NCBI GenBank assembly: GCA_029560815.1
Contig: JAKQKF010000348.1
Span: forward strand, 1-20,569
Origin: a bacterium
GTDB taxonomy: Bacteria; KSB1; UBA2214
Direction of reading: 5' to 3'
DNA length: 20,569 nt
Part shown: piece by piece, positions 1-6,821 of the stretch
Position numbering within the stretch: the first letter of the stretch is position 1
Layout: each line of letters begins with the position of its first letter
Made by a program: the position numbers and the translations under genes
The notes under the pieces: generated by a model
The model's input: the letters and a program-made list of their open reading frames with translations, nothing else
The model's database searches: none
Told to the model about the DNA's origin: nothing

Positions 1-1033
1 TTTCCAGGATGATACCGAGCATGGTCTCCAGTCCGAGGATGCCGTTCGGCGCAGCCGCAAACTCGACCTCCTTCTCCTCGATGCTGTGTGGGGCGTGGTC
101 GGAGGCGATGACGTCGATGGTGCCGTCGCGCAGCCCGGCCAGCAGGGCCTCCACATCGGCGCGGCTGCGCAGGGGGGGATTCATCTTGAGGTTGGTGTCA
201 TAGTGCTCGAGGGCCTCATCGGTGAAAGCGAGATGATGCGGAGTCACCTCACAGGTCACCTTGACTCCCTTTTCCTTCGCCCGGCGCACCAGCTCGACCC
301 CCATGGCTGTCGAGATATGGGCGATATGGAGATGCCCGCCGGTAAACTCGGCCAGGGCGAGGTCGCGGGCGATCATCACCGCCTCGGCGATGTCCGGATT
401 ACCCGCCAGACCAAGGCGGGTCGACATCCAGCCCTCGTTCATCTGGCCGCCGGCGGCCAGATCGGGCTCCTCGCAGTGGTCGATCACCGGCACGCCGTAC
501 ATGCTCGAATACTCGAGCGCCCGCCGCATCACCGCTGCGCTCCTGACCGGACTGCCGTCATCCGAGAAGGCCACCGCACCGGCTCGCACCAGCTCGGCCA
601 TCTCGGTGATCTCCTTGCCCTCGCGCTTTTTGGTCACCGCCGCAATGGGAAACACCTCGACGAGCTGCTCCTCAGCGCGTTTTTTGAGAAAACGCACCAC
701 CTCCTGTTTGTCGCAGGCCGGTTCAGTGTTGGGCATGGCACAGACCGCCGTGATCCCGCCGGCCATGGCTGCCGCGCAGCCGCTTTCCACGGTCTCCTCG
801 TCCTCGCGGCCGGGTTCGCGCAGATGAACGTGCATGTCGATCAGGCCGGGCACGATCACCTGGCCGCGCAGGTCGAGCAGCTCGCCCTCATAATCGGCCG
901 CCAGATCGGCACCCATGCGGGCGATGCGGCCATCGATGATCAAGAGATCCAGGGACTGGCGCTTGCTGCCGGCCAGGTCAAGCACCTCGCCGCCCTGAAG
1001 CAGGATTTTGGTGGCTTTTTGCAGGGTTTCCAT
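1..1033 (-). CDS. pyrC: Dihydroorotase (class I), C-terminus cut by the window edge
   Basis: Catalyses reversible cyclisation of N-carbamoyl-aspartate to dihydroorotate, step three of de novo pyrimidine synthesis, in the cytoplasm. I translated the minus strand from the ATG at 1033; about 344 residues are visible, against roughly 425 for the family, so about 80 C-terminal residues lie outside. Visible amidohydrolase motifs in order: DMHVHLREPG (near residues 66-75, the metal-binding HxH), SDDG (about 157-160), IDHCEEPD (His near 186), HIAHIST (His near 239), TPHH, NPPLR (substrate loop) and SDHAPH (Asp near 312). This pattern is that of class I enzymes, which use an Asp instead of a carboxylated Lys as metal bridge. 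A modest GGAAG ribosome site precedes the start. It follows pyrB by 163 bases that hold a palindromic repeat, so it is probably the third gene of a pyrR-pyrB-pyrC operon. Identification is firm; only the unseen end is unknown. Confidence 0.96.
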   Translation of the reverse strand, partial: METLQKATKILLQGGEVLDLAGSKRQSLDLLIIDGRIARMGADLAADYEGELLDLRGQVIVPGLIDMHVHLREPGREDEETVESGCAAAMAGGITAVCAMPNTEPACDKQEVVRFLKKRAEEQLVEVFPIAAVTKKREGKEITEMAELVRAGAVAFSDDGSPVRSAAVMRRALEYSSMYGVPVIDHCEEPDLAAGGQMNEGWMSTRLGLAGNPDIAEAVMIARDLALAEFTGGHLHIAHISTAMGVELVRRAKEKGVKVTCEVTPHHLAFTDEALEHYDTNLKMNPPLRSRADVEALLAGLRDGTIDVIASDHAPHSIEEKEVEFAAAPNGILGLETMLGIILE

Positions 1034-1090
1034 ATCTCTTCCCGAAAAAATGATTTCTCACGGTGGCACAGTGAACACTGAGAAAATCTG

Positions 1091-1191
1091 CCTCCCGCAG
1101 TGGCGCAGAGAGCGCAGAGGTAAAATTAACTCTGAGATATAAGCTTTGTCCGCAGTTTTGCTCTCTTGCGCCTTTGCGTCCTGGCGCGATA
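1091..1191. repeat. Imperfect palindrome of GCGCAGAG-type motifs in the pyrB-pyrC gap
   Basis: The left arm (about 1091-1125) contains GTGGCGCAGAGAGCGCAGAG, and the right arm (about 1155-1191) contains GCTCTCTTGCGCCTTTGCGT, its degenerate inverted complement, around a spacer of about 30 bases. The sequence just to the left (1057-1085, CACGGTGGCACAGTG then AACACTGAGAAAA) has a similar flavour and may belong to the same element. A second, better conserved copy lies at 2738-2825. I remember similar CGCAGAG-rich intergenic palindromes from many bacterial genomes, but cannot search here. In the transcript it would form a hairpin between pyrB and pyrC without a T-run, so it is not an ordinary terminator. 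Confidence 0.6.
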
Positions 1192-1196
1192 ATATA

Positions 1197-2129
1197 CTAT
1201 CCTACACTCTCTTCATTGCCGCTGAGGAGATAGAGCACGGCCATGCGTACCGCCACGCCGTTGGTCACCTGATCGAGGATGACCGAGCAGTCGGCGTCGG
1301 CGACATCGCTGTCGAGCTCGACGCCGCGGTTGATCGGACCGGGATGCATGATGGTGATCTCCTTTTTCGCCCGCTTCAGCCGCGGCAGGGTCACACCGAA
1401 TTCGGCATGATATTCGCGCAGCGAGGGGAAAAGCCCCGACTCCTGGCGTTCGAGCTGGATGCGCAGCACATTGAGCACATCGGCCCAGGCTATCGCCTCA
1501 TCGAGGTCATGGGTGACCCGCACCCCGAAGCGTTCGACCTCGCGCGGCAGCAGGGTGCTCGGCCCGCAAAGCAGCACCTCGGCCCCCATCGTCGTCAGGC
1601 CGCGGATATTGGAACCGGCGACGCGGCTGTGCGAAATATCGCCGATGATCGCCACCTTCAGGCCGGCCAGTTTGCCGAATTTTTCCCGCAGCGTGAACAT
1701 GTCGAGCAGGGCCTGGGTGGGATGCTCATGCTGGCCGTCGCCGGCATTGATGATCGCGGCGTTGACGCAGCGGGTGAGGAACAGGGGTACGCCCGCGGCC
1801 TGGTGGCGTACCACCACCATGTCGATCTTCATCGCCGCGATGTTGCGGATGGTGTCCTTGAGGGTCTCACCCTTTTTCACCGAGCTGGACGAGGTGGTGA
1901 AATTGACCGAATCAGCGGAGAGGCGTTTCTCCGCCAGCTCGAAAGAGATCCGCGTCCGCGTCGAGGGCTCGAAAAAAAGATTGACCACCGTCTGCCCACG
2001 CAGGGTGGGGACCTTGGGAATGGGGCGCTCGAGGATCTCGCGGAAGGTCCGCGCCGTCTCGAGAATAGCGGTTATATCTGCGGCACTGACCCCCTCCAGT
2101 CCGAGCAGGTGTTTTTGTTGCAGCGGCAT
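1197..2129 (-). CDS. pyrB: Aspartate carbamoyltransferase catalytic subunit
   Basis: Transfers the carbamoyl group from carbamoyl phosphate to L-aspartate, the committed step of pyrimidine synthesis. At 310 residues it has the normal length for a catalytic chain. Carbamoyl-phosphate motif FFEPSTRTR sits at residues 52-60, the flexible-loop lysine in KKGETLKDT near 85-93, HEHPTQALLD near 134-143 and the aspartate-side loop MHPGPINRGVE near 265-275. The ATG at 2129 directly follows the pyrR TAG (2130-2132). The ribosome site GGAGGG lies inside the last pyrR codons, so the two are probably translationally coupled. No regulatory chain (pyrI) is visible beside it, which suggests the non-allosteric homotrimer or a dodecamer with PyrC as seen in some bacteria; that last point is inference. 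Control by PyrR is likely from the context. Confidence 0.97.
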   Translation of the reverse strand: MPLQQKHLLGLEGVSAADITAILETARTFREILERPIPKVPTLRGQTVVNLFFEPSTRTRISFELAEKRLSADSVNFTTSSSSVKKGETLKDTIRNIAAMKIDMVVVRHQAAGVPLFLTRCVNAAIINAGDGQHEHPTQALLDMFTLREKFGKLAGLKVAIIGDISHSRVAGSNIRGLTTMGAEVLLCGPSTLLPREVERFGVRVTHDLDEAIAWADVLNVLRIQLERQESGLFPSLREYHAEFGVTLPRLKRAKKEITIMHPGPINRGVELDSDVADADCSVILDQVTNGVAVRMAVLYLLSGNEESVG

Positions 2130-2687
2130 CTATTCGCCCTCCTTCGGTGCTTCAACCAGCAGCACGCAATCCTCGCCATCGGTCTCCTTCAACCGCACCT
2201 GCACCTCCTCCCCGATCGATGTGGGAATGCTCTTGCCGACGTAATCGGCGTGGATCGGCAGCTCACGGTGGCCGCGGTCGACCAGAACCGCGAGCTGGAT
2301 TGCCGCCGGCCGGCCGAAATCCATCAGGGCATCCATGGCCGCGCGCGAGGTGCGCCCGGTGAAGAGCACATCGTCGACGATGACCACCGGAATGTCATCG
2401 ATCTCGAAAGGAATATCGGTGACCTGCACCACCGGCTGGCGCAATCGCTTGCGGAAATCGTCGCGGTAGAGGGTGATGTCGAGCACGCCATAGGGCACCC
2501 GCACCCCCTCCAGCTCCTCGATGCGCTTGACGATGCGCTCGGCGACATAGGCCCCGCGCGTGCGCACCCCGACGATGGCGATCTCGTGCACTCCGTGGTT
2601 GCGTTCAATGATCTCAAAGGCGAGGCGAGAGATGGTGCGCTTCAGCCCCTCCTTGTCGATGACCACCGCCTTGATTTTTACGTCCAT
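2130..2687 (-). CDS. pyrR: Bifunctional pyr operon regulator / uracil phosphoribosyltransferase PyrR
   Basis: PyrR proteins bind pyr mRNA in response to UMP and most also have weak uracil phosphoribosyltransferase activity. The product is 185 residues, the usual family size, counted from the ATG at 2687; an in-frame TTG at 2699 would add only MGER and overlaps the GGGTGA ribosome-site region, so I prefer the ATG. The PRPP-binding loop [13 protein letters not shown] lies at residues 102-114, and the N-terminal half carries the VGVRTRG segment (39-45) typical of type I phosphoribosyltransferases. It is the first gene of pyrR-pyrB-pyrC. I looked in the 187-base leader (2688-2874) for the Bacillus-type PyrR binding loop and terminator and found no convincing match, so whether it acts by attenuation, or only as an enzyme, is open. 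Confidence 0.95.
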   Translation of the reverse strand: MDVKIKAVVIDKEGLKRTISRLAFEIIERNHGVHEIAIVGVRTRGAYVAERIVKRIEELEGVRVPYGVLDITLYRDDFRKRLRQPVVQVTDIPFEIDDIPVVIVDDVLFTGRTSRAAMDALMDFGRPAAIQLAVLVDRGHRELPIHADYVGKSIPTSIGEEVQVRLKETDGEDCVLLVEAPKEGE

Positions 2688-2737
2688 TCTTTCACCCAAC
2701 TATTTTAATTAAATCCACCTGATAGTATTGAGGCGAG

Positions 2738-2825
2738 AAAACCAATTTCCCGCGCAGAGGCGCCAGGACGCAGAGAATAACAAGATCCTGCTCTGCGTCT
2801 CTGCGTCTTCACGCGAACTGGTTTT
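2738..2825. repeat. Long palindromic repeat between lysA and pyrR
   Basis: Left arm 2738-2775 begins AAAACCAATTTCCCGCGCAG and ends GGACGCAGAG; right arm 2791-2825 begins CTCTGCGTCTCTGCGTC and ends AACTGGTTTT. The inner stem is 9 bp and perfect (GACGCAGAG with CTCTGCGTC), and the outermost AAACCA/TGGTTT also pair; the middle is imperfect. It shares its core motifs with the copy at 1091-1191. The outer ends look like element boundaries. It lies in the leader of pyrR, so it could also act as an RNA hairpin in the pyr transcript or stabilise the lysA 3' end. There is no T-run after it. Confidence 0.7.
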
Positions 2826-2874
2826 GCTTGGTGACCTCCAAGCCTTTGTGAGAGACTGCTTCTCCTGGTTTTCT

Positions 2875-4116
2875 CTAGAACAACGACGGCTCGCGGTCGC
2901 GGATCACCATATGGTGGCTGCCGTCGATGAGCACCTCGACCGGCCGCGGCCTCGCGTTATAGTTGCTGGTCAGGGTATAGCCGTAGGCTCCGGCGGTCAT
3001 CACCGCCAGATAATTGCCGCGTTCCATGCGCTCCAGCTCGCGATCCTTGGCAAGAAAATCGCCCGACTCGCAGATCGCCCCGACCACATCGACCGTCTCC
3101 ACCTCCGACCCGCCGGCCTGCAGGGGCAGGACAGCGTGGTAGGCGCCGTAAAGCGAGGGCCGGATGAGATCGCTCATGGCAGCGTCGACGACGAGGAACT
3201 TTTTACCCTTGGTCTCCTTGCGGTAGAGCACCTGACTCAACAAAACTCCGTTGGGCCCGACGATCGAGCGGCCCGGCTCGAGCAGAATCTCGCAGCCCAG
3301 AGGCTGGAGAACCGGAATCACCTGCGCCGCCATCTCCTCCGGCTCCATGTACCAGGGCGAGCCCTGGTAGTCCAGAACCCGGGTATAATCGACGCCAAGG
3401 CCGCCGCCCAGATCGACATGCTCGAAGCGGATCCCCTCACCGCCCAGATCGACCACGAAAGCGGCCAGGGTCTCGGCCATGCGGTGGTAGGGGTCGCTCT
3501 TTTTGATCATCGAGCCGATGTGGCAGTGGACCCCGACGATTTTCAGGGATTTCTGCTCCGCGGCCCAGAGGTAGGCCGCGCGCGCTTCGTCCAGGGCGAT
3601 GCCGAACTTGTTGGCGCTCTTGCCGGTGGTCAGATAGGGATGGCCCTCGATGTCGATGTCGGGATTGATGCGCAGGGCGATCGGGGCGGTCATGCCCATC
3701 TCCGCGGCCAGGCGGGCGGTCACTTCCAGCTCCTCACGCGACTCGACGTTGAGGGCGAGGATGCCAGAGCGGATGGCGAAGCGGATCTCGGCATCGGTCT
3801 TGCCAACGCTGGCGAAGACGATGCGCTGCGCCGGGAACCCCGCCGCCAGGGCCTGGGCGAGCTCGCCGCCTGAGACCACATCGGCCCCCGCTCCCAGCTC
3901 CGCCATAAGTTTGAGCAGAACGGGATTGGCGTTGGCCTTGAGGGCATAGCAGACCAGATGGGAAGCGCCGGCAAAGGCAGCGTCGATGCGGGTATAGTTG
4001 CCGGTGATGCCGGCCTTGCTGTAGACATAGGCCGGGGTGCCGTAATGGCTGGCCACTTTTGCCAGATCGGTATCTTCGCAGAACAAACGGTTGTCGCGGT
4101 AGGAATAGGGGATCAT
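2875..4116 (-). CDS. lysA: Diaminopimelate decarboxylase
   Basis: PLP enzyme that decarboxylates meso-diaminopimelate to L-lysine, the last step of lysine synthesis. The product is 413 residues, the typical length. The PLP lysine is K60 in YALKANANP; HIGS (199-202) and GGGLG (237-241) bind the cofactor phosphate, EPGRSIVG starts at 280, and C349 in CESGDF is the active-site cysteine contributed across the dimer. The ATG at 4116 is chosen because GGAG lies 9 bases before it. Longer in-frame starts (ATG 4131, GTG 4188) would have to read through a strong hairpin at 4144-4186 and add residues without family character. A terminator after trpS isolates the gene from upstream transcription, so it should have its own promoter; I could not pick one out. 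No other lysine gene adjoins it. Confidence 0.96.
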   Translation of the reverse strand: MIPYSYRDNRLFCEDTDLAKVASHYGTPAYVYSKAGITGNYTRIDAAFAGASHLVCYALKANANPVLLKLMAELGAGADVVSGGELAQALAAGFPAQRIVFASVGKTDAEIRFAIRSGILALNVESREELEVTARLAAEMGMTAPIALRINPDIDIEGHPYLTTGKSANKFGIALDEARAAYLWAAEQKSLKIVGVHCHIGSMIKKSDPYHRMAETLAAFVVDLGGEGIRFEHVDLGGGLGVDYTRVLDYQGSPWYMEPEEMAAQVIPVLQPLGCEILLEPGRSIVGPNGVLLSQVLYRKETKGKKFLVVDAAMSDLIRPSLYGAYHAVLPLQAGGSEVETVDVVGAICESGDFLAKDRELERMERGNYLAVMTAGAYGYTLTSNYNARPRPVEVLIDGSHHMVIRDREPSLF

Positions 4117-4143
4117 AGCGTGCTTCTCCATAGGGGTATGGTC

Positions 4144-4186
4144 GAGCCTGCGGCCTCCTCCCGGGCGGGAGGCGGAGATCAGGCTC
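4144..4186 (-). promoter_or_regulatory. Two-tier leader hairpin upstream of lysA
   Basis: Read on the minus strand, GAGCCTG (4186-4180) pairs perfectly with CAGGCTC (4150-4144), and within it CCTCCC (4172-4167) pairs with GGGAGG (4162-4157) around the loop GCCC. It ends 27 bases before the chosen lysA ATG and has no following T-run, so it is not a standard terminator. It is far too small for a lysine (L-box) riboswitch. The structure is directly visible; a regulatory role (translation control, mRNA stability) is inference. Confidence 0.45.
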
Positions 4187-4232
4187 ACAAAACGGTCGTC
4201 AGCGGTCGTCTTGCCAAACGGCCGGCCTGGAT

Positions 4233-4265
4233 AAAAAAAGAGCGATGGAGGTGTGATCCATCGCT
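4233..4265 (-). terminator. Rho-independent terminator of trpS
   Basis: On the minus strand an AGCGATGGA stem pairs with TCCATCGCT around a 7-base loop (4250-4256), followed by CTTTTTTT (complement of 4233-4239). The stem is 8-9 bp and perfect. It begins 6 bases after the trpS stop codon and separates trpS from lysA. Confidence 0.92.
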
Positions 4266-4271
4266 TGAGAG

Positions 4272-5237
4272 TCAGTAATCGATGCCGACGGCGCGCCGGG
4301 CCGCCTGCAAATAGTGCGCAGCCACAGAGCGGGCCTTTTCAGCCCCCTGTTTCATGATGCGGTGCACCTTTTCCGGATCGCGCGCCAGCTCGTCGCGCCT
4401 TGCGCGGTAGGGGGCAAAATAGTTCCAGACCACCTCGGCCAGTTCTTTCTTCACCTCGCCGTATTTGAGTCCCGGCGCCAGGTAGCGGGCGCGCAGTTCC
4501 TTCCTGCCGGCTTCATCGAGAAAGAGCGAATAGATGGCGAAGAGGTTGCAGGTATCCGGGTTCTTGGGCGCCTCGACCGGGGTGGCATCGGTGACGATCG
4601 ACATCACTCGCTTCTTCATCACATTCTGCGGACTGAAAATGTCGATGGTGTTACCGTAGGATTTGGACATCTTTTGGCCGTCGAGGCCGGGCACCATCGC
4701 CACTGAATCGGGGATATCCGGCTCAGGCACGACAAAAACCTCGCCGTAGGTCTGGTTGAAGCGGATGGCGATGTCGCGGGTCATTTCGAGGTGCTGTTTC
4801 TGGTCCTTGCCGACCGGGACGATATCCGCCCCGTAGAGGAGGATGTCGGCGGCCATCAGCACCGGATAGGCGAAGAGGCCATGGTTGGCCGGGATGCCCT
4901 TGGCCAGCTTGTCCTTATAGGAGTGGCCACGCTCGAGCAGGCCCATGGGGGTGACATTGGAGAGCAGCCAGGTCAGTTCGGTCACCTCCGGCACATCCGA
5001 CTGGACGTAGAAATAGGACTTTTCCGGGTCGATGCCAAGGGCGAGAAAATCGCAGCAGGCATCGAAAGTGTTGTCACGCAGCTTTTGCGCATCAAAGACG
5101 GAGGTCAGCGCGTGGAGATTGACAACGAAACAAAAGAGTGTGTGGTGCTCCTGATAGTCGATCATTCGCTTCATCATGGCGAAATAGTTGCCGAGATGGA
5201 GGTTGCCGGAGGGCTGGATGCCGGAGAGGACGCGCAA
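4272..5237 (-). CDS. trpS: Tryptophanyl-tRNA synthetase
   Basis: Class I aminoacyl-tRNA synthetase that charges tRNA-Trp. At 321 residues it is the usual short bacterial form. Its signature motifs are the HIGH-equivalent HLGN at residues 14-17 following SGIQPSG, the tryptophan-pocket region MAADILLYGAD near 128-138, and KMSKS at 189-193 in GLDGQKMSKSYGN. The start is a TTG at 5237: the family's conserved N-terminus (RVLSGIQPSG) begins directly there, and AAGGAAG stands 6 bases upstream, so no ATG alternative fits. The 5' leader carries an inverted repeat (5248-5308) whose proximal arm abuts this ribosome site. A terminator follows the stop, so the gene is probably a single-gene unit or the end of a transcript from 5749 onward. 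Confidence 0.97.
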   Translation of the reverse strand: MRVLSGIQPSGNLHLGNYFAMMKRMIDYQEHHTLFCFVVNLHALTSVFDAQKLRDNTFDACCDFLALGIDPEKSYFYVQSDVPEVTELTWLLSNVTPMGLLERGHSYKDKLAKGIPANHGLFAYPVLMAADILLYGADIVPVGKDQKQHLEMTRDIAIRFNQTYGEVFVVPEPDIPDSVAMVPGLDGQKMSKSYGNTIDIFSPQNVMKKRVMSIVTDATPVEAPKNPDTCNLFAIYSLFLDEAGRKELRARYLAPGLKYGEVKKELAEVVWNYFAPYRARRDELARDPEKVHRIMKQGAEKARSVAAHYLQAARRAVGIDY

Positions 5238-5247
5238 GGGATTCTTC

Positions 5248-5308
5248 CTTGATTGGTTGGCGGCTTTTCAATTCCTTAAAAATACAGTTTTTTTCGCAGC
5301 CAATCAAG
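5248..5308 (-). promoter_or_regulatory. Inverted repeat in the trpS leader next to the ribosome site
   Basis: CTTGATTGG (minus strand 5308-5300) is matched exactly by CCAATCAAG (5256-5248), 43 bases apart. The proximal arm runs straight into the AAGGAAG ribosome site of trpS, so a hairpin would cover its first bases. I see no T-box hallmark (such as AGGGTGGNACCGCG), so this is not a classical T-box leader. The repeat is visible; any effect on translation is inference, and a 9-bp repeat over such a spacing can occur by chance. Confidence 0.35.
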
Positions 5309-5416
5309 AGAAAAGAGGGCGGTATATCGGCGGAAATGGCAGGAATTTTCATTTAAGGGAAGCGAAAAAAATCTGCGAAGGAACGCTGCTCTCACCTGCA
5401 CACAGCGCAGGCGCAT

Positions 5417-5749
5417 TTACCTGCTCCCGGGCCATGGCCGCGGCCTGCCATACCCCTTGTCCCGCCGGGCTTTGGATTTCCTGCCCGAGCCGGATCCCGG
5501 CCTGAAGCCGGACAAACCGACCGGGTTCGCGTTCATGAATCCGGTCAGTCCTGTCATCCCGGAGACGATCTGGCTGCCGTGTGAAGTAAACCCGTAACCG
5601 ATATGCAGTTCCGCCCTGGCATTTTCAATCGCCGTCACCGGGATCGCATGGATGTCCGTGCACCGGTGATCAGCAATGATCGCCTGGGCTTGTGCGCTGG
5701 AAATGATCGCAGTCGACAGCATGATGCAAATGACGAAAAGCCTCTTCAT
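5417..5749 (-). CDS. Short signal-peptide protein, probable N-terminal remnant of a larger secreted protein
   Basis: The ATG at 5749 has a good AGGAG site 7 bases upstream and opens a signal peptide (MKRLFVICIMLSTAIISSAQAQ, cleavage near residue 20-22). The mature part, residues about 24-73, reads IIADHRCTDI...IENARAELHIGYG then FTSHGSQIVSGMTGL. I recall this block, with HTSHGSQ, as the start of much longer secreted proteins in FCB-group bacteria; here the first His of the motif is Phe (F54). After residue 74 the sequence turns into low-complexity Gly/Arg/Pro/Ser-rich residues unlike a folded domain and stops at 110, only 179 bases before the trpS start. It therefore looks like a truncated or frame-disrupted gene rather than a complete one, though it could still be translated. 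An in-frame GTG at 5890 lacks a suitably spaced ribosome site. Confidence 0.5.
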   Translation of the reverse strand: MKRLFVICIMLSTAIISSAQAQAIIADHRCTDIHAIPVTAIENARAELHIGYGFTSHGSQIVSGMTGLTGFMNANPVGLSGFRPGSGSGRKSKARRDKGYGRPRPWPGSR

Positions 5750-5963
5750 TCGCCCTCTCCTCTCATCGTCAGGATTGCCCTCAGCAAGACAGCAGCAGTA
5801 ATCGTCTCTCTCTGCATAACACCCCACCATCCCGTGAAAATCAGGGAGAATGAGCAGAGAATTCATTTCCGAGGAGTGGGTTGAAAACACCTCCTGTCGG
5901 CCGGCGTGGTCACCTGCAACCCGTTCTTCCCGGCCAGGGCCTCATGATTGGCGGAGTCCCGGG

Positions 5964-6821
5964 CTACTTCGGTTTTTCGCTGGCCCGCGCCTTCACATCC
6001 TCAACCATCTGCTTCCAGTGCGGCGCCAGGAACGGCGGATTCTGCATGCTATCCAGGACATATGATCGGTTCGCGCGCGACAGGTCCAGCACCGCGGTGA
6101 TCATCTCTTCCTGGTGCTGGCCCGCCTCAGCCAGCGGCAAGCCGTTGGGTTCGCGGATGAACGACCACCCGCTCGACATCTGCTTGCCATCCGGCGACAG
6201 GCCGACTGTATTCGCCACGCAGTGGAAGATCTTCGAGTTCGGGCCGATCGGCTGCTGCGCCCGCCCCGACGTCCGCTTCCACCACACATCCTCGATTTCG
6301 TCGGAACTGCACGACGGGTGAAAGAGAATCTGCGCTCCGGCCATGGCCGGGAGCCGATAGAGTTCGGGGTGCCGCCCGTCCCGGCAAATGATGAGCGTGC
6401 AGAGGACGCCATCGATCTCGAACAGGGCGAGCTTGTTTCCACCGCGGCAGTACTTTTTCTCGTCGCGGCCGGCCATGTTGACCTTTGCGTATTCGTAGAC
6501 AATCTCGCCCTTCGGGCTGATAACATGCGCCAGGTTCAGAAAACGGTCTTTCGTCTTCCGGATCGTCCCCATGATCGTCCAGATCCCGCGCTGTGCGGCC
6601 GCTGCGCACCCCTGGCGCAGCGCATCGTCCACCGCCTCGGGATCAAGCCCGGTCGCATAGGGGAAATAGTAGCTCGTCAGGTTGGCCTCCGGGAACAGCA
6701 CCACCCGGCTGCCTGCGTCGGCGGCCGCGTGAATGTAGTGCAGAGCCCGCGCCAGGTTGACCTCCAGCGGCCTGGCCCAGTGGAGCTGAACGCATGAGAC
6801 TTGAAGCGCCGTAGGGGCCAT
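5964..6821 (-). CDS. Carbon-nitrogen hydrolase (nitrilase superfamily)
   Basis: A 285-residue cytoplasmic hydrolase of the CN-hydrolase fold, which cleaves C-N bonds of amides, N-carbamoyl compounds or nitriles. The catalytic triad can be read directly: E45 in LFPEAN, K113 in YAKVNM, C146 in LIICRDGRHPEL. The length is normal for amidase and N-carbamoyl hydrolase branches. The lysine motif is followed by an unusual polar stretch (AGRDEKKYCRGG), and the Cys is followed by RDGRHPE where many relatives have YDxRFPE, so I would not name a substrate. The ATG at 6821 has a strong AAAGGAGG site 5 bases away. It stands alone: a 214-base gap follows before the truncated secreted ORF, and a 710-base gap separates it from the divergent rocD. 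A role in nitrogen scavenging with rocD is only a guess. Confidence 0.88.
   Translation of the reverse strand: MAPTALQVSCVQLHWARPLEVNLARALHYIHAAADAGSRVVLFPEANLTSYYFPYATGLDPEAVDDALRQGCAAAAQRGIWTIMGTIRKTKDRFLNLAHVISPKGEIVYEYAKVNMAGRDEKKYCRGGNKLALFEIDGVLCTLIICRDGRHPELYRLPAMAGAQILFHPSCSSDEIEDVWWKRTSGRAQQPIGPNSKIFHCVANTVGLSPDGKQMSSGWSFIREPNGLPLAEAGQHQEEMITAVLDLSRANRSYVLDSMQNPPFLAPHWKQMVEDVKARASEKPK

Noticed and set aside
2688..2699. TTG start of pyrR at 2699
   Set aside because: Adds only MGER, overlaps the GGGTGA ribosome-site region, and the ATG at 2687 gives the family's normal length.
86..2708. Long plus-strand open frames opposite pyrC, pyrB and pyrR (331 and 520 codons)
   Set aside because: They mirror the codon structure of three firmly identified minus-strand genes, lack ribosome sites and have His/Asp/Gly-rich, domain-free translations typical of antisense shadows in GC-rich DNA.
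1034..2825. CRISPR array suggested by repeated CGCAGAG words
   Set aside because: Only two palindromic loci, unequal arms, no evenly spaced direct repeats with unique spacers and no cas genes.
2728..3873. 381-codon plus-strand open frame opposite lysA
   Set aside because: Shadow of lysA, also running through the palindromic repeat; no ribosome site or domain.
4117..4188. Longer N-terminus for lysA starting at GTG 4188 or ATG 4131
   Set aside because: Adds residues not typical of the family, would translate through a strong hairpin, and the ATG at 4116 has a well-placed GGAG.
5238..5416. T-box riboswitch upstream of trpS
   Set aside because: No T-box consensus or antiterminator/terminator pair could be found; only a simple 9-bp inverted repeat.
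5964..6797. Several open frames on both strands overlapping the nitrilase-family gene
   Set aside because: The 285-residue minus-strand frame alone carries the complete Glu-Lys-Cys triad and a strong ribosome site.
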